Shown: piece by piece, positions 13,401 through 24,629 of the stretch | How positions within the stretch are numbered: the stretch's first letter is position 1 | Layout of the letters: the number at the start of each line of letters is the position of its first letter | Origin: Apus apus | Lineage: Eukaryota > Chordata > Aves > Apodiformes > Apodidae | NCBI RefSeq assembly: GCF_020740795.1 | Contig: NC_067296.1 | Coordinates: 6,239,001-6,303,000, forward strand | DNA length: 64,000 nucleotides | Reading direction: 5' to 3' | Translations under genes and position numbers: made by a program | The notes under the pieces: generated by a model | Database searches by the model: none | Told to the model about the DNA's origin: nothing | Seen by the model: the letters and a program-made list of their open reading frames with translations, nothing else

Positions 13401-16324
13401 CAAAAGGCAACAAGAGCCACGAGGAGCAGAAGTGAGAGTGGGAACGTGGAGGGGCTTTGCGGGATGAAAATCCCTTAGCAAATAATGAGGCTGGTAAATT
13501 AGTCCTACTGAATAAAAATATGTAAATAAATTAACTCTGCCTGCTGGTTAAATCTGTTCAGTATTTCTCTGTTGCACCATTAAGCAAACTCTTGCAAGTC
13601 AGCTTACCTCTTGAGCACTTGATACCACCCCGTAATGGGGAACATTTTCTATCTTGTCATGCCTTTATCTTGCTGAGGAACCACACCTTGCAGGAGAGCA
13701 CAGCAACTTCCAGCAGCTCTGCCTCCTTCCAGCCCCCCTGCCCAGGGAAAGCATCCCAGCCCAATTTGGCACCAGGGAAAATGCAGCTGATGTGCTGCAC
13801 AAGCTGTTCCTGCTGAACATCCTCTGCTCCTCAGGGCCTCCTTTCCTATTTCTCTTCCTGGGGTCCTGCTGACAACCTCAAGGGAGGTGAAAAAAACAAA
13901 TTAATGCAGGGATTAAGCCCCTTCCAGCCATGCTGGCAGCTTCCCTCTGCTCACCCCATGCAGGCTGCCCAGGTCTCACCTCTGCCACATGCTACTTCAA
14001 GTTTAATTCCATACCTGTGGTTTCTCCATGATTCTCCTCACTGGTTCCACAGGCTGGAAACATTTCAGAGCTCTTCTCCAACTCTCCCACTCAAATGTCC
14101 CATTTGCCACAGTTCCCTGGGTTTAGTTTCTCAGATAAAAACCTGGGCTCTGGGTTAAGTGGTACAATGGCAAAGAGCCAGCTTTCATCATCTCTTTTCT
14201 TCTGAAAACAGATTCATCACTTCACTATGAATGAAGCATGTCTGTATTTGATGACACCAACTCAAGCACTCTGTATAAACACTTTTCCATGGGCATTGAC
14301 TTAGGGATATTCAGCATTCATATTCAACATACTATGTTTCCACATCAGTACAACTTCACCTCTAAAATAACAATAATGGGTGGTCAAAGTGACCTTTTCC
14401 TTTCTACATTTTTAAAAAAACCCACAACCTTCTGACACTAATGAGATGACAATTCACAGCACAGGGTAACACTTCATGATGCTTATTTCCTTCCTTTCTA
14501 AGTAACAAACACCATCACCAGGACAAAAGCCATATTTTTTTGCAACCCCACAACCCTCCCCTCCTCACTAGCACTTTGCAAGGTGTTTGCCTTCCAAACT
14601 CAAAGGCTTCCCTTGCTGATTTAACTATTGAAGCCAAAAGCCCTACATGAGGATCACAGGGCTGAGGAGAGGGGTGGCACCTGGGGCACAACCCATTGCC
14701 TCCTAGGGCAGATGTCCAGAGCAGGAAAATTGACCCCTGAATGCAGGAAGAAAACAGGCCTCTGCTGCCCATGGTTCTCTGTCACTGAACCTGCTGAAAC
14801 TGGTGTGATACCCACCAAAGAACTTCATAAAACACCATCTTTAGTCTCTTCTGCAAAGTGGAAGTGGGAGCACATCTCTGCCTCACAAAGGGTTTATGCA
14901 GGCTGTGACTCAGGGCCAGGGCAGAGTGGCAGTACCTTGCACTGGTTATTATCCTTCCAAGCAGCTTTAATTACACTAATCAAGGCTTGTCTGATGATGA
15001 ATTTTACAATTGAGAAGTGCAAAGTTCCCAGAATTAGTCTTGAGTGGTTAAAATTTAGTGGGAGCTGAAGAGGGCTCTAGAGAAGATGGAAATAACTGCC
15101 CTGGACTGGAGTCAGTTTTTCTCCTAATAAATATGATTTCTGAGGCTGAAAATGGGTATTTCAAGAGCTGCCTCACAGGCTGCTCATCTACCCTGCCTGG
15201 GAGCTGGGCAGCACATGTCTGGAGGATGCAATGGGACACTCAGAGGACACTTAGTCCATTTCTGTGGTCTCATTTGCTCCAAACCCCATTCTGAGCCTGG
15301 AGGGCCCATCTCTAAAACAAAGCCAGTCCCAGCACTTCACTGTTTGAGCCTCCTCTCCCTGTGCCCCCCCCCCCCACCCCATCTCCTCTAAAGACCTCAT
15401 GCTGCTGGCAATTAAAAAAAAAAGTATCATCGTTTCTTACAGATTAATGTGCATCTCTTGCAAAATTAAGAATAAAAAAAGTCTCCCCAAGGAAAAGCTT
15501 TTTTTAAAGATGTGCTTGGTGGAAGGCAACGTGCTGCTGGGATGCTCTGCTGGCTGAAGGGGCTCCCCTGTTCTCCCAGCTACTTTAACCTCTGGCTCCA
15601 AATAATTTTGGGTACTCAATGGGCACTGGAAATCTCTTTGCTTTCCCCAGACAATGGAGCACAGGGTATTTTTTACAGAAATACATAACAAAGCCCCCTA
15701 CTTGCTGTAGAGGTAGAAAGGTGTTTGGATTAATCAATAGAACAGCAGGGAATTAAGAAACCTGGGGAGATGAATGCACCAGGTCTTTGTTAGATGGATG
15801 CTTCAAAACAAAATAAATCCAGGCCTACTTTGTTTTAAGCACCTCAGAAGCTGAGAGAATTTGGTGCATCTGGCTGCAGCTGCCACTTCACTTCTGTAAT
15901 TTAATCTTATTGAGGTGCATTATGTCAAATAATTGCCTTAATGAAGACTCTAATGAGAGAAAGAAGGAAAATAATAGAGATGTTTTGAAGAAATGAAGCT
16001 GTGAAGTTGCTTTGTTTTTAACCTGCTCCTGATTTACATCCCCCCCCCAACCCCTTCCTCTGGCCCTTGACCTCACAGAGGTGTCTGATTGGTCTCTCTT
16101 CCAAAAGCAACCCCAGATGCTGCCCCAGTGATGGATTTTTGCACCTTGGATATAATACCATATTTTCTGAGTTTGAAACAACCCAACATGTAAAACCAGC
16201 CTGGTTCAGACAAGCCCAGCCCCCCAGATCTTGCTGCATCCCTGTTCCCTGCAGATCACTGACTCAAATGTCAGGTTTCTGTCCACCACTTCTGAGGTGC
16301 TCCAGGGACTTGGCCTAAATTGGA
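4451..16324. other. Intergenic interval, TRH-receptor paralogue to OCSTAMP
   Basis: About 12 kb in which I recognise no protein-coding exon, tRNA or other RNA gene on either strand. The open frames are short and show no domain. A C-homopolymer lies at about 15365-15376 and AT-rich stretches occur around 13480-13560. A small CpG cluster with a CACGTG E-box lies at about 7165-7225. A promoter or 5' exon of the TRH receptor could be hidden near the left part. Confidence 0.6.
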
Positions 16325-16366
16325 CTGATAGAGTCATTTAGGTTGGAAAAGACCTTGAAGAGTGCC
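16325..16366 (-). mobile_element. CR1 LINE 3'-end remnant
   Basis: On the plus strand the text reads as the reverse complement of the CR1 3' terminus (AGAGTCATTTAGGTTGGAAA, then AGACCTTGAAGA). The element therefore points the same way as OCSTAMP and sits about 50 bp after its stop codon. Only the last 40 or so bases are clear; similarity fades toward 16395. It is a 5'-truncated copy, as usual for avian CR1. Confidence 0.7.
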
Positions 16367-16417
16367 CAGCCACTGACCACAGCTCTCAAGGCATCCCCTG
16401 CATTTCCAAAAGTACCC

Positions 16418-16756
16418 TTATTTTCTCACACAGTTTTGCTCCTTCTTGTGCTTCTTGGACAGCTTCTTGTAGAGGTAAAGTGCTCGCTTCTCCTCCCACC
16501 CCTCAAAGAAGGAGCTTGCAATCTTTCTGCATAGGCGGCGGGCATAGGTTCCCAGGAATGTGGTGGCATAGAGGATGCAGAAGAGCAGCCCCAGGACAAG
16601 CAGCACAGAAGGGTTGGGAGGTGCTGGGGGGCTGATCCTGCAGTGGGCAGAGCTGAAGTTCAGATAATGGTGGTAACTTCTTTCAAAGTCCCAAGGTGAT
16701 AAATGAGAAGAAAGCCCGAAAAGCTTCAAAGTAGAGGGCAGGATACTTATTTCAGC
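16418..16756 (-). CDS. OCSTAMP: OCSTAMP last coding exon
   Basis: This exon encodes residues 349-460 and ends in TAA. The acceptor is CTATTTCAG before GCT, phase 0. It carries the last membrane segment and the basic C-terminal helix. Confidence 0.9.
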   Translation of the reverse strand, partial: AEISILPSTLKLFGLSSHLSPWDFERSYHHYLNFSSAHCRISPPAPPNPSVLLVLGLLFCILYATTFLGTYARRLCRKIASSFFEGWEEKRALYLYKKLSKKHKKEQNCVRK

Positions 16757-18779
16757 CTGAAATAGAGAGAGTGAAAAGTTCAGTGAGGTATAAATGACCC
16801 AAAACCAACTGGTTACTATAAAAGCATCAGCCTGGGGGTGTGTAACCACTGTCACAGCCTGTTTGGGTGCACTAAGAGAAGGACATCCAGGTGCCTACAC
16901 ACTTCAGGCTGAGAGAGAATAACAGCAGGATGTGTAGGCACCAAGCACTTGGCAGGCTGAGACTCAGTCCTGGCTGTCCTCTTTCTCTGCTGTTACAGAG
17001 ATCATGACAGGTATTGGCTGTGTGGGATTTACAATGCAAGGCAGAATCCAGGCAGTGGCACTAGTGGCTGCTTGTCTCATTATCAGGGTTTTTTTCTGAG
17101 CCCTGATGATTTTACTGTAAAGCAGGTGTCTGTGCTAAGGAGCCCCAGGGCTGGGGAGGGAAGCAGGCTCTGTGGCAGAAGAGAAAAGCTAAAAAACTAA
17201 ACCAGAACTAGTGCAGATAAAGGATATCATACAGATAGAAACTGGGAAGGTTTGTGAAAGAGATTGCACAGGGTGATGACAAATCCAGTGAGCAGGGGGC
17301 TTCCTCTTTAAAGAGCTGCCAAAGCAGTAAGACAATACATCCTGACACCCAAGACATGCTCACTTGCCCCCTTTCCATCCTTTTGAGCTCACACCCGCTC
17401 TGTGGTGGGAGGACAGTGCCAGAGGGACACTCATTCCTCCACCCTGCCTAGGGAAGGGACCCGGAGATACAGGGATGTCTGACTGCCACGTACTGTGCTC
17501 CCCTCCTTGCTCCCAAGGGGCTGCAGTTTGCAGCAGGTATGTGCTGCTATAGGATGCACTGGAAGGAGCAACAGAGCTTGTACCTCTCCTCCTTCTCCCC
17601 AGAGCCTGTCCCATGGCTTGGCCAGCTCTGCTGCTGGGGAGGGGAGTGAGGCTGGTGTGACTAAGGCTGAAGCAATCCCCACCACCCACCGTGACACGCA
17701 GCGGGCAGGGGAGCAGAGGGACCCCCAGCACTTACTCTGTACTTGATGCTGAGAGCAACGGGCACTGCAGAGAACTGAGCAGCCTTCCTCACCGCCGTGT
17801 CGGCCACACGGAACGCCAGGTGGTCCATGGCCACCAGCAGCAGCAGCAGCAGCAGGGCCACGGTGAGGAGCATGGACTGCACAAGGCACAGCAACGCTTC
17901 TTCCCGGGACAACTTCAAGCCTGTCGGTCGAAGGAGGTTTTTGGATGAGCCCACCAGCAGATGAGATGCTTTTCTGTCCGCAGCTAAACGCTCCAGCTTC
18001 TTGGTGACGTAAAAATTGTCAAAGCGGAGGTTGGTGAGGTAGTTTTTCAAATACCAGCTGGACTCAAAGCAGAGGTAGAGCATAGAGAAGCCAGCAACCA
18101 GCTTGTTGCCTACTCGTACAGAGTCTTTCACCAGTACCTCAACAGCCAAAAAGTCCCTCCCAATTTTCTCACCAGCAAGGTGCAGTTGCTGGTAAATCAA
18201 GGAGCTGTTCGTAAGCAGTGAGAACTGAAAATGACCATTCATAGGCCTGTGAATATTAATGGAATCAATGTTTTCTTGGATTACACTCCCAAACTCCCAG
18301 GAAGCTGTCCCTAGCAGAGCAGTTGAGTTCAAAAGACTCTCAGAGGAATTCTTGCAGATGCAACTGATAAGCTGCAGGATGGTTTTAATGTTGCTTAAGA
18401 TGTTGGGTGTCAAGTTCACCACTGCTATCATGATGCAGGTCGACAAGAGGAGCTTCCGGCCTTGCTTGGTACCTAACGTAGGCATGATCATACTGAAGAC
18501 ACAGCGGGCAGGATGCACCAAGAAAAGGGTCAGGAGAAGAAGCAGACTGAAAGAGGTGGCCATTGCAACAGAGAAATGCCAGGAATACTCCAGGGATGCA
18601 AACATCCAGTTGTAGAAGAGGCCTCCCATCACGGCTGTAACGCAGGAGCACTGCAGAAACAAGGTCCCCCGTTCTCTGCCATTTGCTGGGACAGGCTTGG
18701 AGTAAACCAACCACAGGTCTGACATGGTCCTGTGCACCTTTGGGAGCAGAAAGTCGTCACAGTAGTCACGGGCTCTCAT
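16418..18779 (-). CDS. OCSTAMP: Osteoclast stimulatory transmembrane protein (two coding exons)
   Basis: The coding sequence is join(16418..16756, 17736..18779) on the minus strand and encodes 460 aa. OCSTAMP is a DC-STAMP-family multipass membrane protein that acts with DC-STAMP in fusion of osteoclast precursors and macrophage giant cells. Visible hydrophobic segments lie at about residues 39-62, 68-88, 108-128, 225-242, 297-317 and 399-418. The family motif YLTNLRFDNFYVT is at 248-260, YARR at 419-422, and sequons at N144, N151 and N191. TM5 contains seven Leu encoded by a (CTG)7 run. The protein ends soon after a Lys-rich helix, about 100 residues earlier than the human protein as I recall it (566 aa). 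The start at 18779 has A at -3 and aligns near the human N-terminus. A spliced upstream coding exon remains possible because the ATG directly follows an acceptor-like TTGCACAG. Its left neighbour relation to SLC13A3 matches human synteny. Confidence 0.9.
17736..18779 (-). CDS. OCSTAMP: OCSTAMP main coding exon
   Basis: This exon encodes residues 1-348 and ends ATCAAGTACAGA before the donor GTAAGT, phase 0. The frame is open past the ATG to at least 18794. The preceding bases can be read as a splice acceptor (exon from 18780) or as 5' UTR. Confidence 0.9.
17835..17855 (-). repeat. (CTG)7 poly-leucine run inside OCSTAMP
   Basis: Seven uninterrupted CAG triplets on the plus strand read as CTG leucine codons 309-315 of OCSTAMP, inside a transmembrane helix. 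Length changes would alter the helix in whole-residue steps without a frameshift. Confidence 0.9.
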
Positions 18780-18870
18780 CCTGTGCAAGAACAAGTACCT
18801 GGGTGTTAGCAGAGGAAGTTCGGAAAGGCACTAATTATGGGGGCTTTCTCGAGATGATCACTCATGGGTC

Positions 18871-18876
18871 TTTATA
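18871..18876 (-). promoter_or_regulatory. OCSTAMP: Possible TATA box for OCSTAMP
   Basis: Minus-strand TATAAA (within TTATAAAGAC) lies 92-97 nt upstream of the proposed ATG. If used, transcription would start near 18845 and give a 5' UTR of about 65 nt with no upstream intron. The match is by eye. Confidence 0.35.
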
Positions 18877-19811
18877 ATGTTCTTCTCTGAGTGCCCCTGG
18901 TCTCCACTTCTCTGCTAACTAGAGTAGCTGGGACTGAGATCTTCCCTGGAAGTACGCAGGATAGGGAAGTTCACAGCATTTCTTGAAAGATCAAATGTCA
19001 AGTATCGTGTGGCTGCTCCCCCTCTAATGCAAGCACAGGGAAGGACTGTATTATCCTATAAAAATCCCAATAAAGTCATTCCGAGGGGTCAACGCCTTAG
19101 CAGTGGCTAAGACTTGCTTTAGTGGTTATTTAGAGGATGCTGGAGGAGGCTGCTGTGGAAACGGTTAGACCAGCTCTGTAATTACAAGATGTTCAATGGA
19201 TAAGAGGCAGTTGAGTGGGAGTTTCTGCTCTCTCTGCCTCTTAAGAGGAGACCAAACAAAAATCTTCAGGTTTAAGGTTGACAAATACAGAACTGATCAC
19301 AGAAAAGAGTTTCACACTGAAGCTCCAGTGCCAGGGGAAATCTCCAGGGATAAGAATTTGGCCACTGCAGGCAGGATAAAATGTCCCATAAAGCTATTTC
19401 AATGTCTAATGGAAACAAACTTTTGGGAAGGAATATAATTTCTCAGGCCTCACATATGGAGTGACTCTCCAGAGACCAGAAAACCTGGTGGGGAGAAGAA
19501 ATCTCTTCCCAGGATTAAACCCAGCCAGGCAAGCCCTGCCCCCCCTGCCTGACAGCAGTCTCAGCTATCCTTTGAGGGAGAATTTTGATAAGCAAAGGAG
19601 GTTTTTCAGTGGAAAAAGGCCATACAACAGCTGTCAAGACAGAGGGAAGGAGACGGATTAAAGCATCTACATACCCAGTGGCAAAGTGGTGCCCCAGTCT
19701 TGCTTGAAAATTCTCCATGCTTTATTGCTCTGAGAGAGAGGATCCTGGATGCAGCTGCTGGGAGCCACAGGATAGGAAACCAAGGCAGCTGGCACCAGGG
19801 GGCCAGGCCTC

Positions 19812-19840
<29 letters not shown>
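19812..19840 (+). repeat. A29 homopolymer
   Basis: A perfect run of 29 adenines follows GGCCAGGCCTC. It could be a decayed retroposon tail, since poly-A tracts this long are uncommon in bird genomes, which are dominated by the poly-A-less CR1. I could not recognise a parent gene upstream. Assembly length errors are likely in such a run. Confidence 0.8.
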
Positions 19841-19844
<4 letters not shown>

Positions 19845-22067
19845 TAAGGCAATTCAGATCAGAAATGCTGGCAATTCCTGAAGTGAGTGGGCAAACCTGG
19901 TGTGTGAAGGCCAGGGAATATCCCCACTACAGGACAGAGCCAGGACACACAGCACTGCCTGGGCTTTGCGCTTCTGATCTTACCGTTGTGGCAGGGAAGG
20001 CTTGTTTTCCTGACACACAGCTGAAAAAAAAATGAGTCAATGACATATGGACTGACAAAGATGGAATAAGCATCACGTGGAGCATGGGGTGTCACCATCC
20101 CTTGTTAGGAAATCAGCTGACCCACCCCAGCTGACTTCTTCTCCCACTGCCCACCAGCAAGCAGCAAGGTTGGGATTTCTCTCAGAGAGAAGGGGAGCTT
20201 TTCCTCTTCCAGACATTAGTCATGGAACAAAGGACATGGTAGGATCCAGCAAACCACGGGCAGGTTCATCTCTTCTGGCAGGCTGCTTCTCCCTGCTGAA
20301 ACTGTGAGCTGATGTGCAGGGTACACAAACTGCTTCAAGGCTCATCTTGTTGTCCTGGCGGAGGAAGATGAAACTTCAAAGTTGAACCATTGCCAATTTC
20401 CTATAGCAAGCAAATCACCTGTAAAGAAGACCCTACCACACAGGCAGGATTCCCAAACTGCTGAGAAATTCCAAGGTGAACAAGCCAGGATGTGTGGTCC
20501 CAATGGGACCAACTTGCCTGTCCCCTGGGATGAGCAGGGCACAGAGCTCCCAGCCACCAAACCTGGCAGGCAAGGACCAGCCCGTGGTGTTTGCTCCTCC
20601 ATCGTGTTTCCAAAGGAGGATGTGCCCCCCTCTGCTCAGCTGGCACACGGGAAAGGTGCAGGACCACTGTCCTCCCTCTTGCACTGAGCTCATGGGTAAC
20701 AGGAGCCTTCCCTGGCACCCCCAAACCTGCCCCTTCGCCAGACACTCTCACACGAAGCCCCACTTGCAGGCCAAGGTGACCCAGCTCCCCCAGCCCCTGC
20801 CAGGACCTGCTGCCCTGCCCCAGCCCTGCTGCTGGGAACCGCCGGGCTCCGGGATGTTCTCATGCTCCCCGGGGCTGGAGAGGGCGAAGGGCTGGAGCTC
20901 AGTCCGGTCCCCACCCTGGGGACAGAGCACACGGGGCTTGCAGCGAGCTGGGGGAGCAGCCCCTGCCCCGGCAGTGCCTGTCCCTGCAGCAGCAGCAGCA
21001 GCAGCAATCCCGAGCACAGGCTGAGCAAACAAATCTCTGCAGGCACCAGGCAAGGGCCCTTCCACCCTCGCTGCTCCACTCGACAGCTCTGCTGCAGGTT
21101 CCCTTTCCCCCACACGGCTGGTAGAGCAAAGGTGTCCTCCTGGTGCCCCGGAGCACAGACACGGAATGGGAAGCTCTGGCTCCAGGCGGGAAGCGGCTCC
21201 AGCCAGGCAGGCCTGAGAGAAAGGGCATTTTTTGGAGCATCCACAGTAATTGCTCACACAGGCCATGAATGAGGTCTTTAATTCAATTTTCAGACTATAA
21301 AGGAGCACCCCAGAAGGCCCATAGCTGTACTCTGCAGAACTCACCAGGTTCTCCTTAGTTGCTATTCTGAGATTGAACTTCTTTCTCCCTGTACTTCTGA
21401 GCTAACTGGTTTCATCAGCCCCTGGCACTCCCTCCAGGCTAAGCTTTCTGCTCCACACAAAAAATGTTAGTAACAAAGAACAAAAAAAAAAAAAACCCTC
21501 AAGTCCACATCAAAGTGATGTTTTCTGAGCCTCCTACATCATCTGGCAGAGAGGATCTGAAGTCTGCAGGGGAGCTGTGCTTGCCCAGTAACTCCAGCCA
21601 GCACCAAGATGCATTTGGATGCCAAGTCAAAGCCAGATTTTTCCTCTGGCTCAACTCAAAACTGATCTCTGCAGGCTGGACTATCCTAAATCTAGGATAT
21701 CTTCTATTTTATACCCCGAACTGATAACCTCTCACCGAGGGAGAACCATCAACGCCTTACTTTCCCCAGGACACAGTGAACAAGCCAAGAACAGAAACCA
21801 CGGAGCAGCGTGTGTGTTACGGACACTGGCGAGAGATGAGGAGCAGGGCACGGGCAGGACAGAGCAGCTCAGCGAGGAGACTGTGACATCTTGTGGTGAC
21901 ATTCAGCTAACGGCCCCCGAGGTCCAGGCTCGTTTCAGCTCAGGAACTTAAGATGCCTGCGGGTGGGAGAGTTTTAAGGAACACTGAGACAGTGCAGGAG
22001 ACACGGAGGGTGGCCGGCTGGGATGTGCACACCGGGGCCCCCTGGATGCTCCGAGGTGCCCAGGTGG

Positions 22068-22075
22068 TATAAAGG
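22068..22075 (+). promoter_or_regulatory. Orphan TATA-like box
   Basis: Plus-strand TATAAAGG sits in GGTGGTATAAAGGGGCTCC, downstream of a local CpG/GC-rich patch. No plus-strand gene is recognised downstream, so this may be chance or the promoter of a non-coding transcript. Confidence 0.25.
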
Positions 22076-24623
22076 GGCTCCTGTCTTTACAGAGCTCAAG
22101 CTCTAAAATCTTCCTTCTCTATCGTACCTGATTCAGACTATTTAACACCACAGTAGGAAACAAAAGAGACCCACATGCCTGCAACTTGCCTGCTGGAACT
22201 TTAAGACAAGAGAGGGGCTTGTTTGCAGCATTGCCAGGGAGCACAGCCTGGATTTGCTGCCATTAGGGGTAGGGACTGAGCTTCACCAGGACAGAAATTT
22301 TAAATCCTTTCCAGTTTTGCAGGCTGCCACACTCCCAGAGGGGGTCTCAGGGCAGTCCCAACAGGAGCCTCTCACCAAGAGACCTGAGAGGTCAGCCTGC
22401 AGTGGCAGGGTGAGCCTGTGGTGGTGGCAATTACAGCTGGGGGTGCAGGGGAAAGGAGCAGCTGTAACATCACAGGGAGAGCAGGGGTTACAGGAACTAC
22501 GCAAGTTAAGAAAATAACTGAGTGAAGAAAATGAACAGAGAGCTAAAAATAGGATGATTTAAGGCTGAAGATACTTCTCCAGGGCAATCTCATCAGCACC
22601 TCTTGATGTTGTTATTCTGCCAATCAAGAAACTGAGGGTGTGGGAAAGATGAGCCCATTAGTGGTGATCTTTGCTTGTTAAAATCCCATGCAAAAAACTT
22701 TTGGTGATACAGAGCCAGGTCTTGTCTTCTTAGGTTTCTACTAGAGAAATACAGAAAAGTCCCAGCAATATCCAGCAATGTGATACGGGAACTAGGGCTA
22801 CCCAAGTTGAAATAGCTGAACTTCCCCTACCATGCTGAGCTTTCATTTGTTTCAGGAACCTTTCCTCTTCTCTCTTGAACTCCCAGCATCACTGCTGGTT
22901 GCAAACAGACTGAGCACAGTCCCAGAATCACTCACCTCTGTCAAGACCCATGTAGCAGCACCTCTGTGTGAACAGCTTGTAAAGCAACTCAAATGCTTCT
23001 GGCATAAAAGATACTACAAAATGCTTCCCTACTGTAAATAAACCAGAATGATTTTCCTCCAAGCGTCTCAGGAGAACATGTGGATGTTGGTCCAGGATTG
23101 GACAGGGAACATCAAAGGAATAAAGCAAGAGATATTCTGGATGTTGAATTTCAATGCATGAGTGGCATTTCCTGTTCATTAAAATTCACAAGCAAGCTGC
23201 AAATGTGAATGGCTTTTGTGACTGTTGCTGGAGTTTTGCATTCCCAGAGAACCGGGGCATAGGCAGGCAAAGTGCCTCTAAAATAGCACAGTCCAACTTA
23301 GAGAAGGTTAGTACAGCACTTGCAATACCCTTTCCTGGGAATTTTCATATCTCTGCTCACATCACAGACCCTTTCAAGAGTAACAGGGTTGACTTACATA
23401 AAAAGCTGATTTTGGTAAATTTTAGTACTAGCAGAAACTAAAGGGAAATTATTTACACAAGCCAGTTTGCCCTTGAACCTCAGAAATCCTAAATCTTAAA
23501 ATCTGTTTTAAAAAAAAAAAAAATTTAAAATCAAGCTGGCCAGACTAGTCCTGCTGTCACTGAGCCTGGATATGAAAAAGCAGAATTAGGTAATGTGATT
23601 ATCCACACACCTTTAGCCAGATCCTCAGGGAGCCCAGGAAGCACAGAGGCTGCTGACAGAGCTGGCAGAAGCCAGGTCTTTGCCTAAAGCAGAGGTTTAG
23701 GGTGCAGGTGCTCCTCCTACCTTTCCCAGGTCTGCCAAGGCCTGTGACCTTGTGTGACTTTTGGCAAACCACTGGTCCTCTCTCTGCCTCAGTTTCCCAT
23801 GTCCACACAGAGATAACAAACCTTCCCTGGCTGCACTTGTGAAATGCCTTCTGAACCTTGACAGACTGTGCCACAGACAGGCCAGGATGCTGCAAGTGAT
23901 TTTTAGAGACTTCGACACAAACTTTGTGGTCTCACTTCTACTTTCATGCCCAAGTGAGACCCTCCTGTCTTCAAGCAGAATGCACTGAGCCAGAGCTGAG
24001 ACCCTAAGTAAATCTGCAACCACCTGCAGCAGAGCTGGACTGGATGTTACCCTTTGAGCTCTGAGATTAGATGATCCAAAGGCCCTCGTTGCCTGTCCCC
24101 CAGGCTGCAGGGACAGAGGCTGCTCTGTTCCAGTGACTGACTCTGCCTGCAGCAGCAGCTCTAGCCATGGTAGGACAGCAGGACTCCTTCCTGAGGCTCC
24201 CAGCCACGAAGGCACAGCCTGTTCCTTGGCCACGGGACAGCCTGCTGGGAAAAGGAACAGTTTTCCCTTTGCCATTCAGCCCATCCTCACCAAGGCATGG
24301 TGAGGAACATCCACGCAGAAGGAGGTGCCCAAACCCAGCCTGGAGCTGCCCCAGTGGGGCAGGATGTCCCAGGCAAAGGTGGGTGCTGGGGCTGCCCCTC
24401 TTCAGCTCAGCTGCCCTGAGATGCTGGGCTGGAACCTTCCCAGTCCTGTTCCTCCCCTGCTTCACAGGTCACCCTGGGATGAAAGCCTCCCTGTCCTCCT
24501 GCTCCTCCTGGGGAACCCCTGGGGATCAGGGGATAAAGCCTGGAGAGGGGGGGGCATGGGCTTTGCTTTTCTCCTCTCAATCTACAGAGCAAACAGGACG
24601 ATGTGACATGCTAACAAACATAA

Positions 24624-24629
24624 TTTATT
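24624..24629 (-). terminator. SLC13A3: Candidate SLC13A3 polyadenylation signal
   Basis: Minus-strand AATAAA (in ACAATAAATTATG) lies 1.4 kb after the SLC13A3 stop and is followed by T/G-rich sequence. I saw no other AATAAA between it and the stop, apart from one overlapping the last codons at 26047-26052. Sequence between 24630 and 26040 would then be 3' UTR. Confidence 0.5.

Larger units (their letters stand above)
18900..24600. other. Intergenic interval, OCSTAMP to SLC13A3 3' end
   Basis: I recognise no coding exon on either strand. It contains a 29-nt A run (19812-19840), a (CAG)n run at about 20986-21006 in a moderately GC-rich block (20.7-21.2 kb), short A runs near 21482 and 23511, and a plus-strand TATA-like box at 22068. 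The longest frames (20476-21024 plus, 20690-21344 minus) overlap the GC-rich block and show no domain. Confidence 0.6.

Noticed and set aside
20476-21344. Overlapping ORFs on both strands near 20.5-21.3 kb
   Set aside because: They lie in a GC-rich block with a CAG run; no domain, no splice pattern linking them to OCSTAMP.
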